Origin: Muribaculaceae bacterium
GTDB taxonomy: Bacteria > Bacteroidota > Bacteroidia > Bacteroidales > Muribaculaceae
Length of the DNA: 55,433 nt
Assembly (NCBI GenBank): GCA_017621055.1
Contig: JAGATX010000008.1
Coordinates: 1 to 55,433 of the forward strand
Reading direction: 5' to 3'
Positions within the stretch are counted from its first letter, which is position 1. Each line of letters begins with the position of its first letter. This document shows, piece after piece, positions 33,365 to 43,391 of this stretch. The notes under the pieces are model-generated. The model saw only the letters and a program-made list of their open reading frames with translations, did no database searches and had not been told where the DNA came from. Position numbers and translations under genes: made by a program.

Positions 33365-35631
33365 AACTGCATAAAGCCATACTGGCCGCCGCCGTGCTTG
33401 TGCCGGCCGGCGCCCTCGCCGCCGACACCGCTATGACGGCCTTTGTAGACAGCCTGCTGGCACAGATGACCCTCGACGAAAAAATAGGCCAGCTTCATCT
33501 GCCCGTCGGCGGCGACATCGTCACCGGCGACATCATGGAGAACACCATCGGCGCCGATATCGCCGCCGGGCGCATAGGCGGCGTGTTCAACATGAAAGGC
33601 TGCAATCAGATACGCGACTACCAGCGCATGGCCGTGGAGAACAGCCGTCTGGGCATTCCCCTCATCTTCGGCATGGACGTCATCCACGGCTACGAGACGG
33701 TGTTCCCCATTCCTCTTGCTCTGTCGTGCTCGTGGGATATGGACGCCATCGAGCAGAGCGCACGTGTGGCCGCCGCCGAGGCTTCGGCGGCAGGCATCTG
33801 CTGGACGTTCAGCCCTATGGTCGACATCAGCCGCGAACCCCGCTGGGGCCGCGTGGCCGAAGGCTCCGGCGAAGACCCCTATCTGGGCGCACGTATCGCC
33901 GAGGCTATGGTGCGAGGGTATCAGGGCGACTCGCTCAGGAACAACGACGAGATCATGGCTTGCGTAAAGCATTTTGCCCTTTACGGCGCTCCTGAAGGCG
34001 GACGGGACTACAATACGGTGGATATGAGTCGCCAACGTATGTTCAACGAGTACTTCGCGCCCTATAAGGCCGCTGCCGATGCCGGCGCCGGAAGCTTCAT
34101 GACCTCCTTCAATGTCGTCGACGGAATACCGGCCACCGGCAACCGCTGGCTTTTTACCGATGTGCTGCGCGATCGCTGGAACTGGGACGGCTTTGTTGTC
34201 ACCGACTACGGCGCAATCACCGAAATGATGGTGCACGGCCTTGGCGGACCTGCCGACGTGAGCCGCATGGCCCTCGATGCCGGCGTGGACATGGATATGG
34301 CCGGTCAGATGTACCTGAACGTCCTCAAAGGACTGGTGGAGCAGGGTAAGGTCACAGAAGAACAGATCGATACCGCCTGCCGCCGCATCCTCGAGGCAAA
34401 ATACCGCCTCGGCCTCTTCGACGACCCGTACAAATACATCAATCCGGCGCGGGAGGCCTCGGAAATATATACCGACTCCAACCGTGCTGTAGCCCGCCGC
34501 ATCGTCCCCGAAACATTCGTTCTCCTCAAGAACGAGGGCAATCTGCTGCCGCTGGCCAAGACGGGCACTATAGCGCTGATAGGCCCCATGGCCGACGCCG
34601 CAAACAATATGCAGGGCATGTGGAGTGTGGCACGCACTGCCGCCGACCGCAGCGTGCGTCAGGCCATGACCGACGCTCTCGGAACCAACGCGCAGTTGCT
34701 CTATGCCAAGGGCGCCAATGTCTACGGCGATGCTGTCGTTGAGGCCGGCGTGACATGGGGCGGTCACGACATCCGCGACCCGCGCAGTGCCGACGAGCTC
34801 CTTGCCGAGGCCCTCGATGTTGCCCGCCGCGCCGACGTGATAGTCGCAGCTCTGGGCGAGGCATCGGAAAGCAGCGGCGAGAGTGCCTCGCGCGCACATC
34901 TGCGTCTGCCCGACGTTCAGCAGCGTCTCCTCGAGGAACTGGTGGCGCTCGGCAAACCCCTGGTGCTCCTTAATTTCTCGGGCCGTCCCACGGTGATGGT
35001 ATATGAGCAGGAACATGTGCCTGCTATCATGAATGTGTGGTTCGGAGGTACGGAAGCCGCCGACGCCATTGCCGATGTGGTGTTCGGCGCCGAAGCTCCC
35101 TCGGGCAAACTCACCATGACCTTCCCGCGCAGCGAGGGCCAGATCCCGGTTTACTACAACCACCTGCCTACCGGGCGCCCGCGCAGCGACGGCCCCGCTC
35201 CGTTCGAAAAATTCCGCTCGAACTACCTTGACGAGCAGGTGACTCCCCTGTATCCATTTGGTTACGGCCTGACTTACACCACCTTTGCCTACGGCACTCC
35301 GCAGTTGTCGGCAGCCGTTACCTCCGGTGAGCCCGTCACCGTAAGTGTGGACGTAACCAACACCGGCAACCGCGCCGGCAACGAAATTGTGCAGCTCTAC
35401 GTACGCGACGTCGCCGCCTCTATGTCGCGTCCTGTCAAGGAACTCAAAGGCTTTGAGCGCATAGCCCTTGAACCCGGCCAGACAAAGACCGTGACTTTCA
35501 CCGTGGATCCCGCGCAACTCGGTTTCTACAACAACGACCTCGAATATGTGGTCGAGCCGGGCGAGTTCGACGTCATGGTAGGCCCTGACAGCGGCAATGT
35601 ACAGACCCTCCGATTCTCTCTCTCCGAATGA
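33361..35631 (+). CDS. GH3 beta-glucosidase, BglX-like (second copy)
   Basis: 756 aa. Signal peptide (MKLHKAILAAAVLVPAGALA), periplasmic. BglX-type sequence: GIPLIFGMDVIHGYETVFPI, WTFSPMVDISREPRWGRVAE, the KH motif in CVKHFALYG and nucleophile Asp282 in FVVTDYGAITEM. C-terminal FnIII domain (VTNTGNRAGNEIVQLYVRDV). Its ATG overlaps the preceding stop (ATGA), so both GH3 proteins are made together. BglX-like enzymes often take beta-1,3 or beta-1,2/1,4 gluco-oligosaccharides. It is the last gene before the PUL terminator. Confidence 0.93.
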   Translation: MKLHKAILAAAVLVPAGALAADTAMTAFVDSLLAQMTLDEKIGQLHLPVGGDIVTGDIMENTIGADIAAGRIGGVFNMKGCNQIRDYQRMAVENSRLGIPLIFGMDVIHGYETVFPIPLALSCSWDMDAIEQSARVAAAEASAAGICWTFSPMVDISREPRWGRVAEGSGEDPYLGARIAEAMVRGYQGDSLRNNDEIMACVKHFALYGAPEGGRDYNTVDMSRQRMFNEYFAPYKAAADAGAGSFMTSFNVVDGIPATGNRWLFTDVLRDRWNWDGFVVTDYGAITEMMVHGLGGPADVSRMALDAGVDMDMAGQMYLNVLKGLVEQGKVTEEQIDTACRRILEAKYRLGLFDDPYKYINPAREASEIYTDSNRAVARRIVPETFVLLKNEGNLLPLAKTGTIALIGPMADAANNMQGMWSVARTAADRSVRQAMTDALGTNAQLLYAKGANVYGDAVVEAGVTWGGHDIRDPRSADELLAEALDVARRADVIVAALGEASESSGESASRAHLRLPDVQQRLLEELVALGKPLVLLNFSGRPTVMVYEQEHVPAIMNVWFGGTEAADAIADVVFGAEAPSGKLTMTFPRSEGQIPVYYNHLPTGRPRSDGPAPFEKFRSNYLDEQVTPLYPFGYGLTYTTFAYGTPQLSAAVTSGEPVTVSVDVTNTGNRAGNEIVQLYVRDVAASMSRPVKELKGFERIALEPGQTKTVTFTVDPAQLGFYNNDLEYVVEPGEFDVMVGPDSGNVQTLRFSLSE

Positions 35632-35682
35632 CCGATAGGGTTACGATAATATAGGTTAATAGGTAAAGCATTCTCTCAACAG

Positions 35683-35760
35683 GGGCGCCGGCACAGCGGC
35701 GGAAGACCATTTTTCGGAGGTTCGCAAGGTCTTTCGCCCGCCGGCGCCCTTTCTTTTTTG
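35683..35760 (+). terminator. Terminator of the PUL operon
   Basis: GGGCGCCGGC (35683-35692) pairs perfectly with 35740-35749, and inside it AGACC near 35704 pairs with GGTCT near 35728, giving one long hairpin. TTTCTTTTTT follows. It stands 51 bases after the second GH3 stop. Confidence 0.85.
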
Positions 35761-35822
35761 GTTGCTTTTTTTGGAAAATCGGGGCGTTTTTTTCAATTAT
35801 TTTGGCTAAATTCGCCCTCGCA

Positions 35823-37169
35823 ATGAAATATCTTTTACGCATACTCACATTTGCGCTGCCAGTATTGGCGTGCGCCACGGCGTCTGCCGCAAATATTCTC
35901 GGTCTTGACGGCGAGGAGTCCACATCCGTCGGCATATATATCAAGGAAATAGGCCAGGAAGGCCGTGTGCTGCTGGATCACAATTCCCAGATGGCGCTCA
36001 CGCCGGCATCGGTGATGAAAGCCATAACGACGGCGACAGTGCTGTCGCTCGAAGGTGCCAACCGCCGCTTCGAGACCACGGTGAGCCTGCGTGGCAGCCG
36101 CGGCGACGGCGGCGCCTGGCACGGCGACCTTGTTGTCCGTTCATGTGCCGACCCCACGCTCGAAAGCGATAATTTCCGCAGCAACAAAGGTTTCTGCGAC
36201 AGCATAGTGGCCAATCTGCGGCGTCGCGGCATCCGCCGCATCGACGGCAAGGTGCTCATAGAAGAAAGCCTCAAGGACGCCGGACCCATACTGCAATGGG
36301 AGGCCGAGGACATAGCGTGGCCTTACGGTGCCGGCCTGTTCGGCTTCAACTGGCGCGACAATATTGTGAGCGTCACGCCCCTGACGGGCAAGATAGAGCC
36401 TGCCGCTCCCGGTCTTGAGATAGAAGTACGGCCCTCTGACGGCGGCAACGACCTTGTCCGCGGCGTATACAGCAACAAACTGACAGTCTTCACCAACTCT
36501 CGCGACCGCCGGTGGACAATCAACGTCACCGTACCCGACCCGGCGGCGGTGTTCGGCGCCCAGCTGGAGCGCAAGCTCGCCGACGCGGGCATATCTGTTG
36601 GGGGCGCCGACGGCCTCAGCGATGAAAACAGCGAGGCTTCGACGGTCTATATCCACCGCTCGCCCCGTTTCGCCGACATTATGCGCAGCCTGATGGTACG
36701 CTCCGACAACCTCTTTGCCGAGGGCATGCTTCGCACGCTGGCACCCACAGGCCGACGGCGCGACGCCATAAACCGCGAGAAAGAACTGTGGGCCACGCGG
36801 GGAATAAACTCCCGATACACCATTATCAACGACGGCAGCGGCCTTACGCGCGCCAACCGTCTGTCGGCGCACTTCATCGGCGATGTGCTGGAATGGATGG
36901 CCACTTCGCCCAATGCCGACACCTACTGCGGCTTCTTCCCCCGCGCCGGCCGCGAGGGCACGCTGCGCGGTTTCCTATCCCGTTCGCGCCTCAAAGGCAA
37001 GATAGCGCTGAAAACCGGCTCGGTGAGCGCGGTGCAGTGCTATGCCGGCTATAAATTCAACGATGCCGGACGTCCCACTCACATTATTGTAATCCTCGTC
37101 AATGGTTTCTTCTGTCCGCGCTCGCAGGTGCGCCGCGGCGCAGAACACCTTCTCGAACAGACTTTCTGA
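35823..37169 (+). CDS. dacB: D-alanyl-D-alanine carboxypeptidase/endopeptidase, PBP4 (S13) family
   Basis: 448 aa from ATG at 35823 (MKYLLRILTFALPVLACATA, signal peptide). The three active-site motifs of penicillin-binding proteins are present: S63-V-M-K66 (TPASVMKAIT), SDN (MVRSDNLFAEG) and KTG (ALKTGSVSAVQ). The inserted domain between SxxK and SxN is typical of the S13 family. It trims or cuts peptidoglycan peptides in the periplasm. The in-frame ATG at 35802 would start before the signal peptide and was not chosen. Three bases separate it from the next gene. Confidence 0.92.
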   Translation: MKYLLRILTFALPVLACATASAANILGLDGEESTSVGIYIKEIGQEGRVLLDHNSQMALTPASVMKAITTATVLSLEGANRRFETTVSLRGSRGDGGAWHGDLVVRSCADPTLESDNFRSNKGFCDSIVANLRRRGIRRIDGKVLIEESLKDAGPILQWEAEDIAWPYGAGLFGFNWRDNIVSVTPLTGKIEPAAPGLEIEVRPSDGGNDLVRGVYSNKLTVFTNSRDRRWTINVTVPDPAAVFGAQLERKLADAGISVGGADGLSDENSEASTVYIHRSPRFADIMRSLMVRSDNLFAEGMLRTLAPTGRRRDAINREKELWATRGINSRYTIINDGSGLTRANRLSAHFIGDVLEWMATSPNADTYCGFFPRAGREGTLRGFLSRSRLKGKIALKTGSVSAVQCYAGYKFNDAGRPTHIIVILVNGFFCPRSQVRRGAEHLLEQTF

Positions 37170-37172
37170 ACT

Positions 37173-37826
37173 ATGGTAGATCCCAACATTCTGGTGCGTA
37201 AAAACGTGGAGCTCGAAGGGCTCCTTAAAGTCCTTGTGGACCGCAACAGCATCGAGGCGCGCTCGCTGCTCGCCGACAAATTCCGTGAATACTCGGCACT
37301 GATGGCACAGTACCTCGCCGAAGGCGCCGACAGCGCCGCCGACGACACCATTGCCGGCGCCGACGCCGCCCTCGCCCAGGGTCATTACATAGAGGTGAAG
37401 GACCAGGAGGCCGTGAAGGCCGAGAAGGACGACGATGAGGTGCCGGCATCGCTGGTGGCAATCGATGCCGAAGTTTTCGGACAGGAACCTCAACCCGGCG
37501 AGCCTGAGGAGGCTCCTCAGGACCAGAAGCCCGCACCCGCACCCGAACCTGCCGAGGACTTCAGCGCTGAGGTTTCGTACGCAGGGCCGTCGCGCACGGA
37601 CCACAACGAGCGCGTGCTCAGAGCTTTTACCCTCAACGACCGTTTCCGGTTCTGCCGCGAGCTCTTCGGCGGAAACTCCGAGGACTTTACCGACACCATC
37701 AACGTCATAGCACAGCTGCCCACATTCGCCGACGCCGAGGATTACCTCTGCAACGACATGATGTGGAACGCCGACGACCCCAACGTGAAGGATTTCATGG
37801 CTATCCTCAAGGAATGTATGGCATGA
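37173..37826 (+). CDS. Conserved hypothetical acidic protein
   Basis: 217 aa, no signal or membrane segment. Two ordered parts are visible: residues ~1-60 (helical, ILVRKNVELEGLLKVLVDRN) and ~145-217 (FTLNDRFRFCRELFGGNSED, then a helical tail with DFMAILKECMA). They are joined by an acidic Pro/Glu/Gln-rich linker. The second part resembles a small helical domain seen in other Bacteroidetes hypothetical proteins, but I do not know its function. Position 3 bases after dacB and overlap of 4 bases (ATGA) with rsmI put it in a housekeeping operon. Confidence 0.75.
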   Translation: MVDPNILVRKNVELEGLLKVLVDRNSIEARSLLADKFREYSALMAQYLAEGADSAADDTIAGADAALAQGHYIEVKDQEAVKAEKDDDEVPASLVAIDAEVFGQEPQPGEPEEAPQDQKPAPAPEPAEDFSAEVSYAGPSRTDHNERVLRAFTLNDRFRFCRELFGGNSEDFTDTINVIAQLPTFADAEDYLCNDMMWNADDPNVKDFMAILKECMA

Positions 37827-38557
37827 GCGGCGGTAAGCTCGTTGTAGTACCCACGCCGGTGGGCAATCTCGCCGACATGACGCCACGCGCCGTCGAAGTG
37901 CTGCGCACGGCATCGCTCGTCCTTGCCGAGGACACCCGCACCACGGGAATACTCATGCGCCACTTCGGGCTTTCCACTCCCATGGCGAGCCATCATAAAT
38001 TCAACGAGCACCGCGACCTCGGACCCCTGCTCGACCGCATGGAGGCCGGCGAAACCATAGCTCTGGTGAGCGACGCCGGCACCCCAGGCATCTCCGACCC
38101 CGGATTCATGCTCTCGCGCGAATGCAGGCGCCGCGGCATAACAGTGGAAACGCTGCCTGGCGCCACAGCCTTTGTGCCGGCGCTGGTAAACTCGGGGCTG
38201 CCGTGCGACCGTTTTTTCTTCGAGGGCTTTCTGCCGCCGAAGAAGGGGCGCGCCACCCGTCTGGCGCAGCTGGCCGAACTGCCGGTGACGTTCATTATCT
38301 ACGAGTCGCCGCTGCGGCTGGCGCGTACGCTCGCCGATCTTGCCGGTGTCTGCGGCGACGAACGTCCCGCCTCAGTCAGCCGCGAGATCTCCAAGGTTCA
38401 CGAAACGACCATGCGCGGCACCCTCGCCGAGCTGGTCAGATTCTACACCGTGAACCCTCCTAAAGGAGAGATTGTTATTATTGTTGCAGGCAGGGAACGA
38501 CCCTCCGCCCAAGAGCGGCAGCACCGCAACAAATATAATGTTTCAACTATAGATTAA
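37823..38557 (+). CDS. rsmI: 16S rRNA (cytidine1402-2'-O)-methyltransferase
   Basis: 244 aa from ATG at 37823, which overlaps the preceding stop. Tetrapyrrole-methylase fold: KLVVVPTPVGNLADMTPRAV at the start, the SAM loop VSDAGTPGISDPG, and FFFEGFLPPKKG, all diagnostic for RsmI. It methylates the ribose of C1402 in 16S rRNA with SAM. The protein is about 40 residues shorter than E. coli RsmI, as is usual when the extra C-terminal domain is missing. ATGs 9 bases or more upstream exist but would lengthen the overlap. Confidence 0.96.
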   Translation: MSGGKLVVVPTPVGNLADMTPRAVEVLRTASLVLAEDTRTTGILMRHFGLSTPMASHHKFNEHRDLGPLLDRMEAGETIALVSDAGTPGISDPGFMLSRECRRRGITVETLPGATAFVPALVNSGLPCDRFFFEGFLPPKKGRATRLAQLAELPVTFIIYESPLRLARTLADLAGVCGDERPASVSREISKVHETTMRGTLAELVRFYTVNPPKGEIVIIVAGRERPSAQERQHRNKYNVSTID

Positions 38558-38563
38558 GAGATT

Positions 38564-39433
38564 ATGAAAAAATCGATTGTCATCGGCCTCATGGCTCTCA
38601 TGATTGCCGGAACAAGTTGCAAGAACCGCGAGGCCGAAGAACAGGCCCGTCAGGCCCAGGCAATGGCCGAAGCCTCGCGCGAAGAACTTGCCGATGCCGT
38701 GGCCGACCGCGACCAGCTCCTCGGTCTTGTCAACGAGATTTCGTCGGACATGCAGGAGATCAAGCGCCTCGAAAACATCCTCACCGTCAACAATCAGGGC
38801 GAGACGCCCAGTCAGCGCGACCAGATACGTGCCGACATAGCAAGTATCCAGCAGACACTGCAGCAACGCCGCGAGCAGCTCAACGAGCTGGAACAGCGCC
38901 TCAACCGCTCAAACCTCAACAACAGCAACCTGCAGGCAACAGTCACCAGCCTGCGCCAGCAACTCGACGGGCAGGCCACCGAGATAGCCCAGCTGCGCAC
39001 CAACCTCGAGGAGGCACGCACCACCATCGGCAACCTCGACGCCACAGTAGACTCGCTCAACCGCACCGTCACCGACGTCACCGCCGACCGCGACTCAGCA
39101 GCCACGGCAGCAATAGCCCTCGCCGACGAGCTCAATACCTGCTACTATGCCATCGGCACCAAGGACGAACTCAAGGAGCGCCACATTATCGAAACGGGCT
39201 TCCTGCGCCGCACCCGCCTGATGGAGGGCCAGTTCGACCACACCTTCTTTACCCGCGCCGACAAGCGCACGCTCCCCTCCATCGACCTCAATTCGCGCTC
39301 GGCACGCGTGCTCACCAACCAGCCCGCCGACTCCTACCGCATTATCGACGCCAACGGCCACAAGGTGCTTCAGATCACCAATCCGGCACTTTTCTGGAGC
39401 TTGTCGAACTACCTCGTTATCCAGATCGACTGA
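38564..39433 (+). CDS. Coiled-coil lipoprotein, hypothetical
   Basis: 289 aa. Lipobox with Cys19 (GTSC). Residues ~25-190 are heptad-rich coiled coil (RREQLNELEQRL, RQQLDGQATEIAQL, TVDSLNRTVTDV). The last ~90 residues form a different, beta-rich domain (ETGFLRRTRLMEGQF, SYRIIDANGHKVLQITNPAL). Similar lipoproteins are widespread in Bacteroidetes, probably as envelope spacers or partners of peptidoglycan machinery; no function is known to me. It begins 6 bases after rsmI and ends before a strong bidirectional terminator. Confidence 0.8.
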   Translation: MKKSIVIGLMALMIAGTSCKNREAEEQARQAQAMAEASREELADAVADRDQLLGLVNEISSDMQEIKRLENILTVNNQGETPSQRDQIRADIASIQQTLQQRREQLNELEQRLNRSNLNNSNLQATVTSLRQQLDGQATEIAQLRTNLEEARTTIGNLDATVDSLNRTVTDVTADRDSAATAAIALADELNTCYYAIGTKDELKERHIIETGFLRRTRLMEGQFDHTFFTRADKRTLPSIDLNSRSARVLTNQPADSYRIIDANGHKVLQITNPALFWSLSNYLVIQID

Positions 39434-39452
39434 CCGCCACGCGGCGATACAG

Positions 39453-39501
39453 CCACAAAAAAACTCCCTGTCGGGCTTGCCGCCAGGGAGTTTTTTTGTG
39501 G
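39453..39501. terminator. Bidirectional terminator
   Basis: A perfect 18-bp stem: arms 39453-39470 (CCACAAAAAAACTCCCTG) and 39484-39501, loop of 13 bases. The A and T runs at both ends give each strand a U-tail. It separates the plus-strand lipoprotein gene from convergent eno. Confidence 0.93.
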
Positions 39502-39523
39502 TTATGGGTTTTCCCGGAGGAAA

Positions 39524-40926
<1,403 letters not shown>

Positions 40927-41007
40927 CTCCCCGCACCCTATTTTGCATTATTTACACAATGAGTGGAATGAGTGGATGAGTGGATGGGGGAATGAGCAAT
41001 GGGCGCC

Positions 41008-41037
41008 AAAGCATGGCGTCAACGGGGACGCCCGCAG
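41008..41037. repeat. 30-bp repeat, copy 1 (REP-like)
   Basis: AAAGCATGGCGTCAACGGGG followed by ACGCCCGCAG. Copy 2 is at 42012-42041 in the same orientation with one mismatch. Inside, GGCGTC and GACGCC can pair around AACGGG. The rest of the 40832-41111 gap holds the eno promoter and a terminator but no gene. Confidence 0.65.
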
Positions 41038-41063
41038 CATCGGCAAGATATCCGCAAAAAAGA

Positions 41064-41089
41064 ACCTCTGACCGGGAGTGGTCAGAGGT
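41064..41089 (-). terminator. Terminator of the AT-rich lipoprotein gene
   Basis: A 10-bp perfect stem (ACCTCTGACC at 41064-41073 with 41080-41089), loop GGGAGT. On the minus strand it is followed by TTCTTTTTTG. It lies 22 bases after the gene's stop. Confidence 0.85.
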
Positions 41090-41111
41090 CTTGATTCCTC
41101 CATTTTGGCTT

Positions 41112-41876
41112 TTACTCGAGAAATTCCTCTTTATACTGAGTCCATAGGTCACGGAGGTCCGATAGCAGGATATCCCCGCAGCGCTCGCCAAAGGTTCGCT
41201 CGAACTCATCGAAAAGATACTCCCTGAATTCGTTTTCGGAGATGAATACTCCGTCGACTCCGTCGAGGTTCACAGGCTCTGCAACCTCAAAGTCGTGGCG
41301 CTGCAAAGTGATATTCCCGTTTGACCAATGAACTCGATCAATTATCTCAATCTTGTCGGCCGAAAGATTATAGAAGTATATGTCTGACGTGCCGGTGTAC
41401 TCGGGTTTAATATGTATGTATGGCCCTATCCCCCCAGTCTCATCAGAGAGATGTATCTCGATGTAATATTTAAACAGGTAACCTTGTCTACGCCTGGACG
41501 TGGCGTAGGCATCCCAGACTCTATTAAACTGGACCTCATATTCGGGGAAGGTCATAGGTACTCTCGTATAACTCGGAGACTTACGCTGGTAGACGCGGCC
41601 CCGATTAATGACAATATCTCTGAAAGGAAGTATAAAGGCTGGAATTTCAGGACATTCCGTGTCGATCTCGCCGGTAGGGCTGATAGTTATTCCGTAGTCT
41701 TGCTGCTGCCATTCGTAGTGAACTGACAGATTTTGTTCAACAGTTTGAGTCAGAAAGCTCATGCTTGCCACCTGTTGCGGATCTACCGTAAGTGAGGTTG
41801 GCCCGTCATCATCACTGCATGAACTCATTGCCAAAACGACAAACATAGTTAGGAAAATGTTGATTAAGTGTTTCAT
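41112..41876 (-). CDS. Hypothetical lipoprotein, AT-rich
   Basis: 254 aa. Lipobox MSSC with Cys20, followed by SDDDG, which suits outer-membrane surface export in Bacteroidetes. The rest is beta-rich with several aromatic residues (YLFKYYIEIHL, YIHIKPEYTG) and a helical C-terminal tail (EYLFDEFERTFGERCGDILL). I do not recognise the family. Its base composition is clearly lower in GC than its neighbours, and two copies of a 30-bp repeat flank it at 41008 and 42012, so it may have been acquired. It has its own terminator. Confidence 0.7.
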   Translation of the reverse strand: MKHLINIFLTMFVVLAMSSCSDDDGPTSLTVDPQQVASMSFLTQTVEQNLSVHYEWQQQDYGITISPTGEIDTECPEIPAFILPFRDIVINRGRVYQRKSPSYTRVPMTFPEYEVQFNRVWDAYATSRRRQGYLFKYYIEIHLSDETGGIGPYIHIKPEYTGTSDIYFYNLSADKIEIIDRVHWSNGNITLQRHDFEVAEPVNLDGVDGVFISENEFREYLFDEFERTFGERCGDILLSDLRDLWTQYKEEFLE

Positions 41877-42011
41877 CGTATTAGATTTTGGAAACGGCCG
41901 AAAGGCACGGATAAAATTTCATAAATGCAAAAAATATTCACAAAAAATGCGAAATATGACAATTTGTCTACAGAATTTTTTTGCAAAATGCGCCATGTGC
42001 GATGGAACGCT

Positions 42012-42112
42012 AAAGCATGGCGTCAACGGGGACGTCCGCAGGGCAGTCTGAGCAAGCGGGGGCCGGGAAGCCTCCGCCCCATAGGCGGCAGTCACCGGGG
42101 CGCACCCCGGTG
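42012..42112. repeat. 30-bp repeat, copy 2, and an adjacent GC-rich palindrome
   Basis: The second repeat copy is at 42012-42041. CACCGGGG (42093-42100) then pairs with CCCCGGTG (42105-42112). The CCCGGTGCATC part also appears in the palindrome at 51312-51335, so these may be one family. The 289-base gap 41877-42165 otherwise holds no gene that I can see. Confidence 0.55.
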
Positions 42113-42165
42113 CATCGACCCGATTGACGCAGTTCGTCGGCGAGGCGGCCTCTGCCGCGGGGAGG

Positions 42166-43347
42166 TCAGAGGAGCTCGCGGTAGTCGCCGGCGTGGATGG
42201 CGCGGTAGGCGCGTTCCATAGCCGGTGTGAGGGCTACGTCGCGCCGGGCCATCACGCGGCGTGCGGTGTCGAGAAATGTTTCCACGGGCATCTCGTCGAA
42301 GCCCGCAAAGGAGCCGCCGTCGCTGAAATTGGCCACGAAGTTGCGGGGAAAGCCGGCCTGATGGACGTTGACGCCGATGCCGAGCACCGTGCCGGTATTG
42401 AACATGGTGTTTATACCGGCCTTGCAGTGGTCGCCCATGATGAGGCCGCAGAACTGCAGCCCGGTGGGCAGAAAGCGCTGGGCCGGGTAGTTCCAGAGTT
42501 TTACGGGCACGTAGTTGTTCTTGAGGTTGGATGCCACGCAGCCGGCCCCGAGGTTGCACCACTCGCCGATGACGGCGTTGCCCAAAAAGCCGTCGTGCGC
42601 TTTGTTGGAGTAGCCCTGCATCACGATGTTGTTTACCTCTCCTCCAACCTTGCAGTGCGGGCCGAGGGTTGTTGCACCGTATACCTTGGCGCCCATGTTT
42701 ATCACCGATGCGGTGCCCACGGCCACGGGGCCGCGCAGAAGGGCGCCCTCCATAACCTCGGCGTCGCGGCCGATGTAGATCGGGCCGTTCTTGACGTTGA
42801 AGACGGCGCATTCCGCGGAGGCTCCCGGCTCGACGAACACACGGGCAGGGTCGCCGACGACGACGTTCGTGGCCGACAGCGGCTGCGATGTCCGGCCGGC
42901 GGTGATGGCGGCGAAATCGGCCTCGAGCACTTCGCCGTTGTAGCGGAAAATATCGTAAACAAAGCTTATCCGCAGCACTTTGCCGGGATAAGTAGCCGTT
43001 GCGGTGGCGTTGCCGCGCCATGCCAGACGCTTCCCGGTACTGTCGGCAAGAACACTGTCGGGAGCCATGACGGCGACGGCGGCGGCGAGGGCCGCGTCGG
43101 GAACAATGGTGGAGTCGATGTTCACGGTCTCGGTGCCGGCGGCAGTATGAGGGTACAGTTCATCGAGATACGGTGCTCCCGGTGCGCATTCCACGCGTGC
43201 GCCCGGCAGAAGACGCGCCCATTTTTCGGCAATGGTATCTATACCAATTCTGAGGGCGCCGCAGGGGCGCGTAAAAGTCAGCGGGAGGAGGTTTGCCCAG
43301 CTTTCGGTGCTGTCGGCAAGCAGTATGTGGCGGATGGTGTGTTGCAT
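42166..43347 (-). CDS. GlmU-like sugar nucleotidyltransferase (Bacteroidetes type)
   Basis: 393 aa. The N-terminal half has the partial nucleotidyltransferase form known from Bacteroidetes GlmU-like proteins (LLPLTFTRPCGALRIGIDTI; RPC-type segment). The C-terminal half is a left-handed beta-helix of hexapeptide repeats (GPIYIGRDAEVMEGALLRGP, GEWCNLGAGCVASNLKNNY). It probably makes an activated sugar or acetylates one for cell-wall precursor synthesis; the exact substrate is not clear. Divergent from rfbC, with -7 and -33 boxes that overlap between the two genes. Its -7 box ends only 8 bases before the ATG, so the mRNA has almost no leader. Confidence 0.82.
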   Translation of the reverse strand: MQHTIRHILLADSTESWANLLPLTFTRPCGALRIGIDTIAEKWARLLPGARVECAPGAPYLDELYPHTAAGTETVNIDSTIVPDAALAAAVAVMAPDSVLADSTGKRLAWRGNATATATYPGKVLRISFVYDIFRYNGEVLEADFAAITAGRTSQPLSATNVVVGDPARVFVEPGASAECAVFNVKNGPIYIGRDAEVMEGALLRGPVAVGTASVINMGAKVYGATTLGPHCKVGGEVNNIVMQGYSNKAHDGFLGNAVIGEWCNLGAGCVASNLKNNYVPVKLWNYPAQRFLPTGLQFCGLIMGDHCKAGINTMFNTGTVLGIGVNVHQAGFPRNFVANFSDGGSFAGFDEMPVETFLDTARRVMARRDVALTPAMERAYRAIHAGDYRELL

Positions 43348-43354
43348 ATCGCCG

Positions 43355-43385
43355 CAAAATTAGTATTTTTGCACCAAAATTCAAA
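43355..43385. promoter_or_regulatory. Overlapping divergent promoters (nucleotidyltransferase and rfbC)
   Basis: Minus strand: TTTG (43382-43385), 19 bases, TAATTTTG (43355-43362). Plus strand: TTG (43342-43344), 19 bases, TATTTTTG (43364-43371). The two -7 boxes are adjacent, so polymerases would compete. The minus-strand start would fall 1-3 bases before the ATG at 43347. Confidence 0.75.
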
Positions 43386-43391
43386 AAAGAG

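Noticed and set aside
33343-35517. Long minus-strand open frame opposite the second GH3 gene (and similar ones opposite SusC, SusD and the first GH3)
   Set aside because: These frames come from the GC-rich codon use of the real genes; they show no domain and no start signals, while the plus-strand proteins match strong families.
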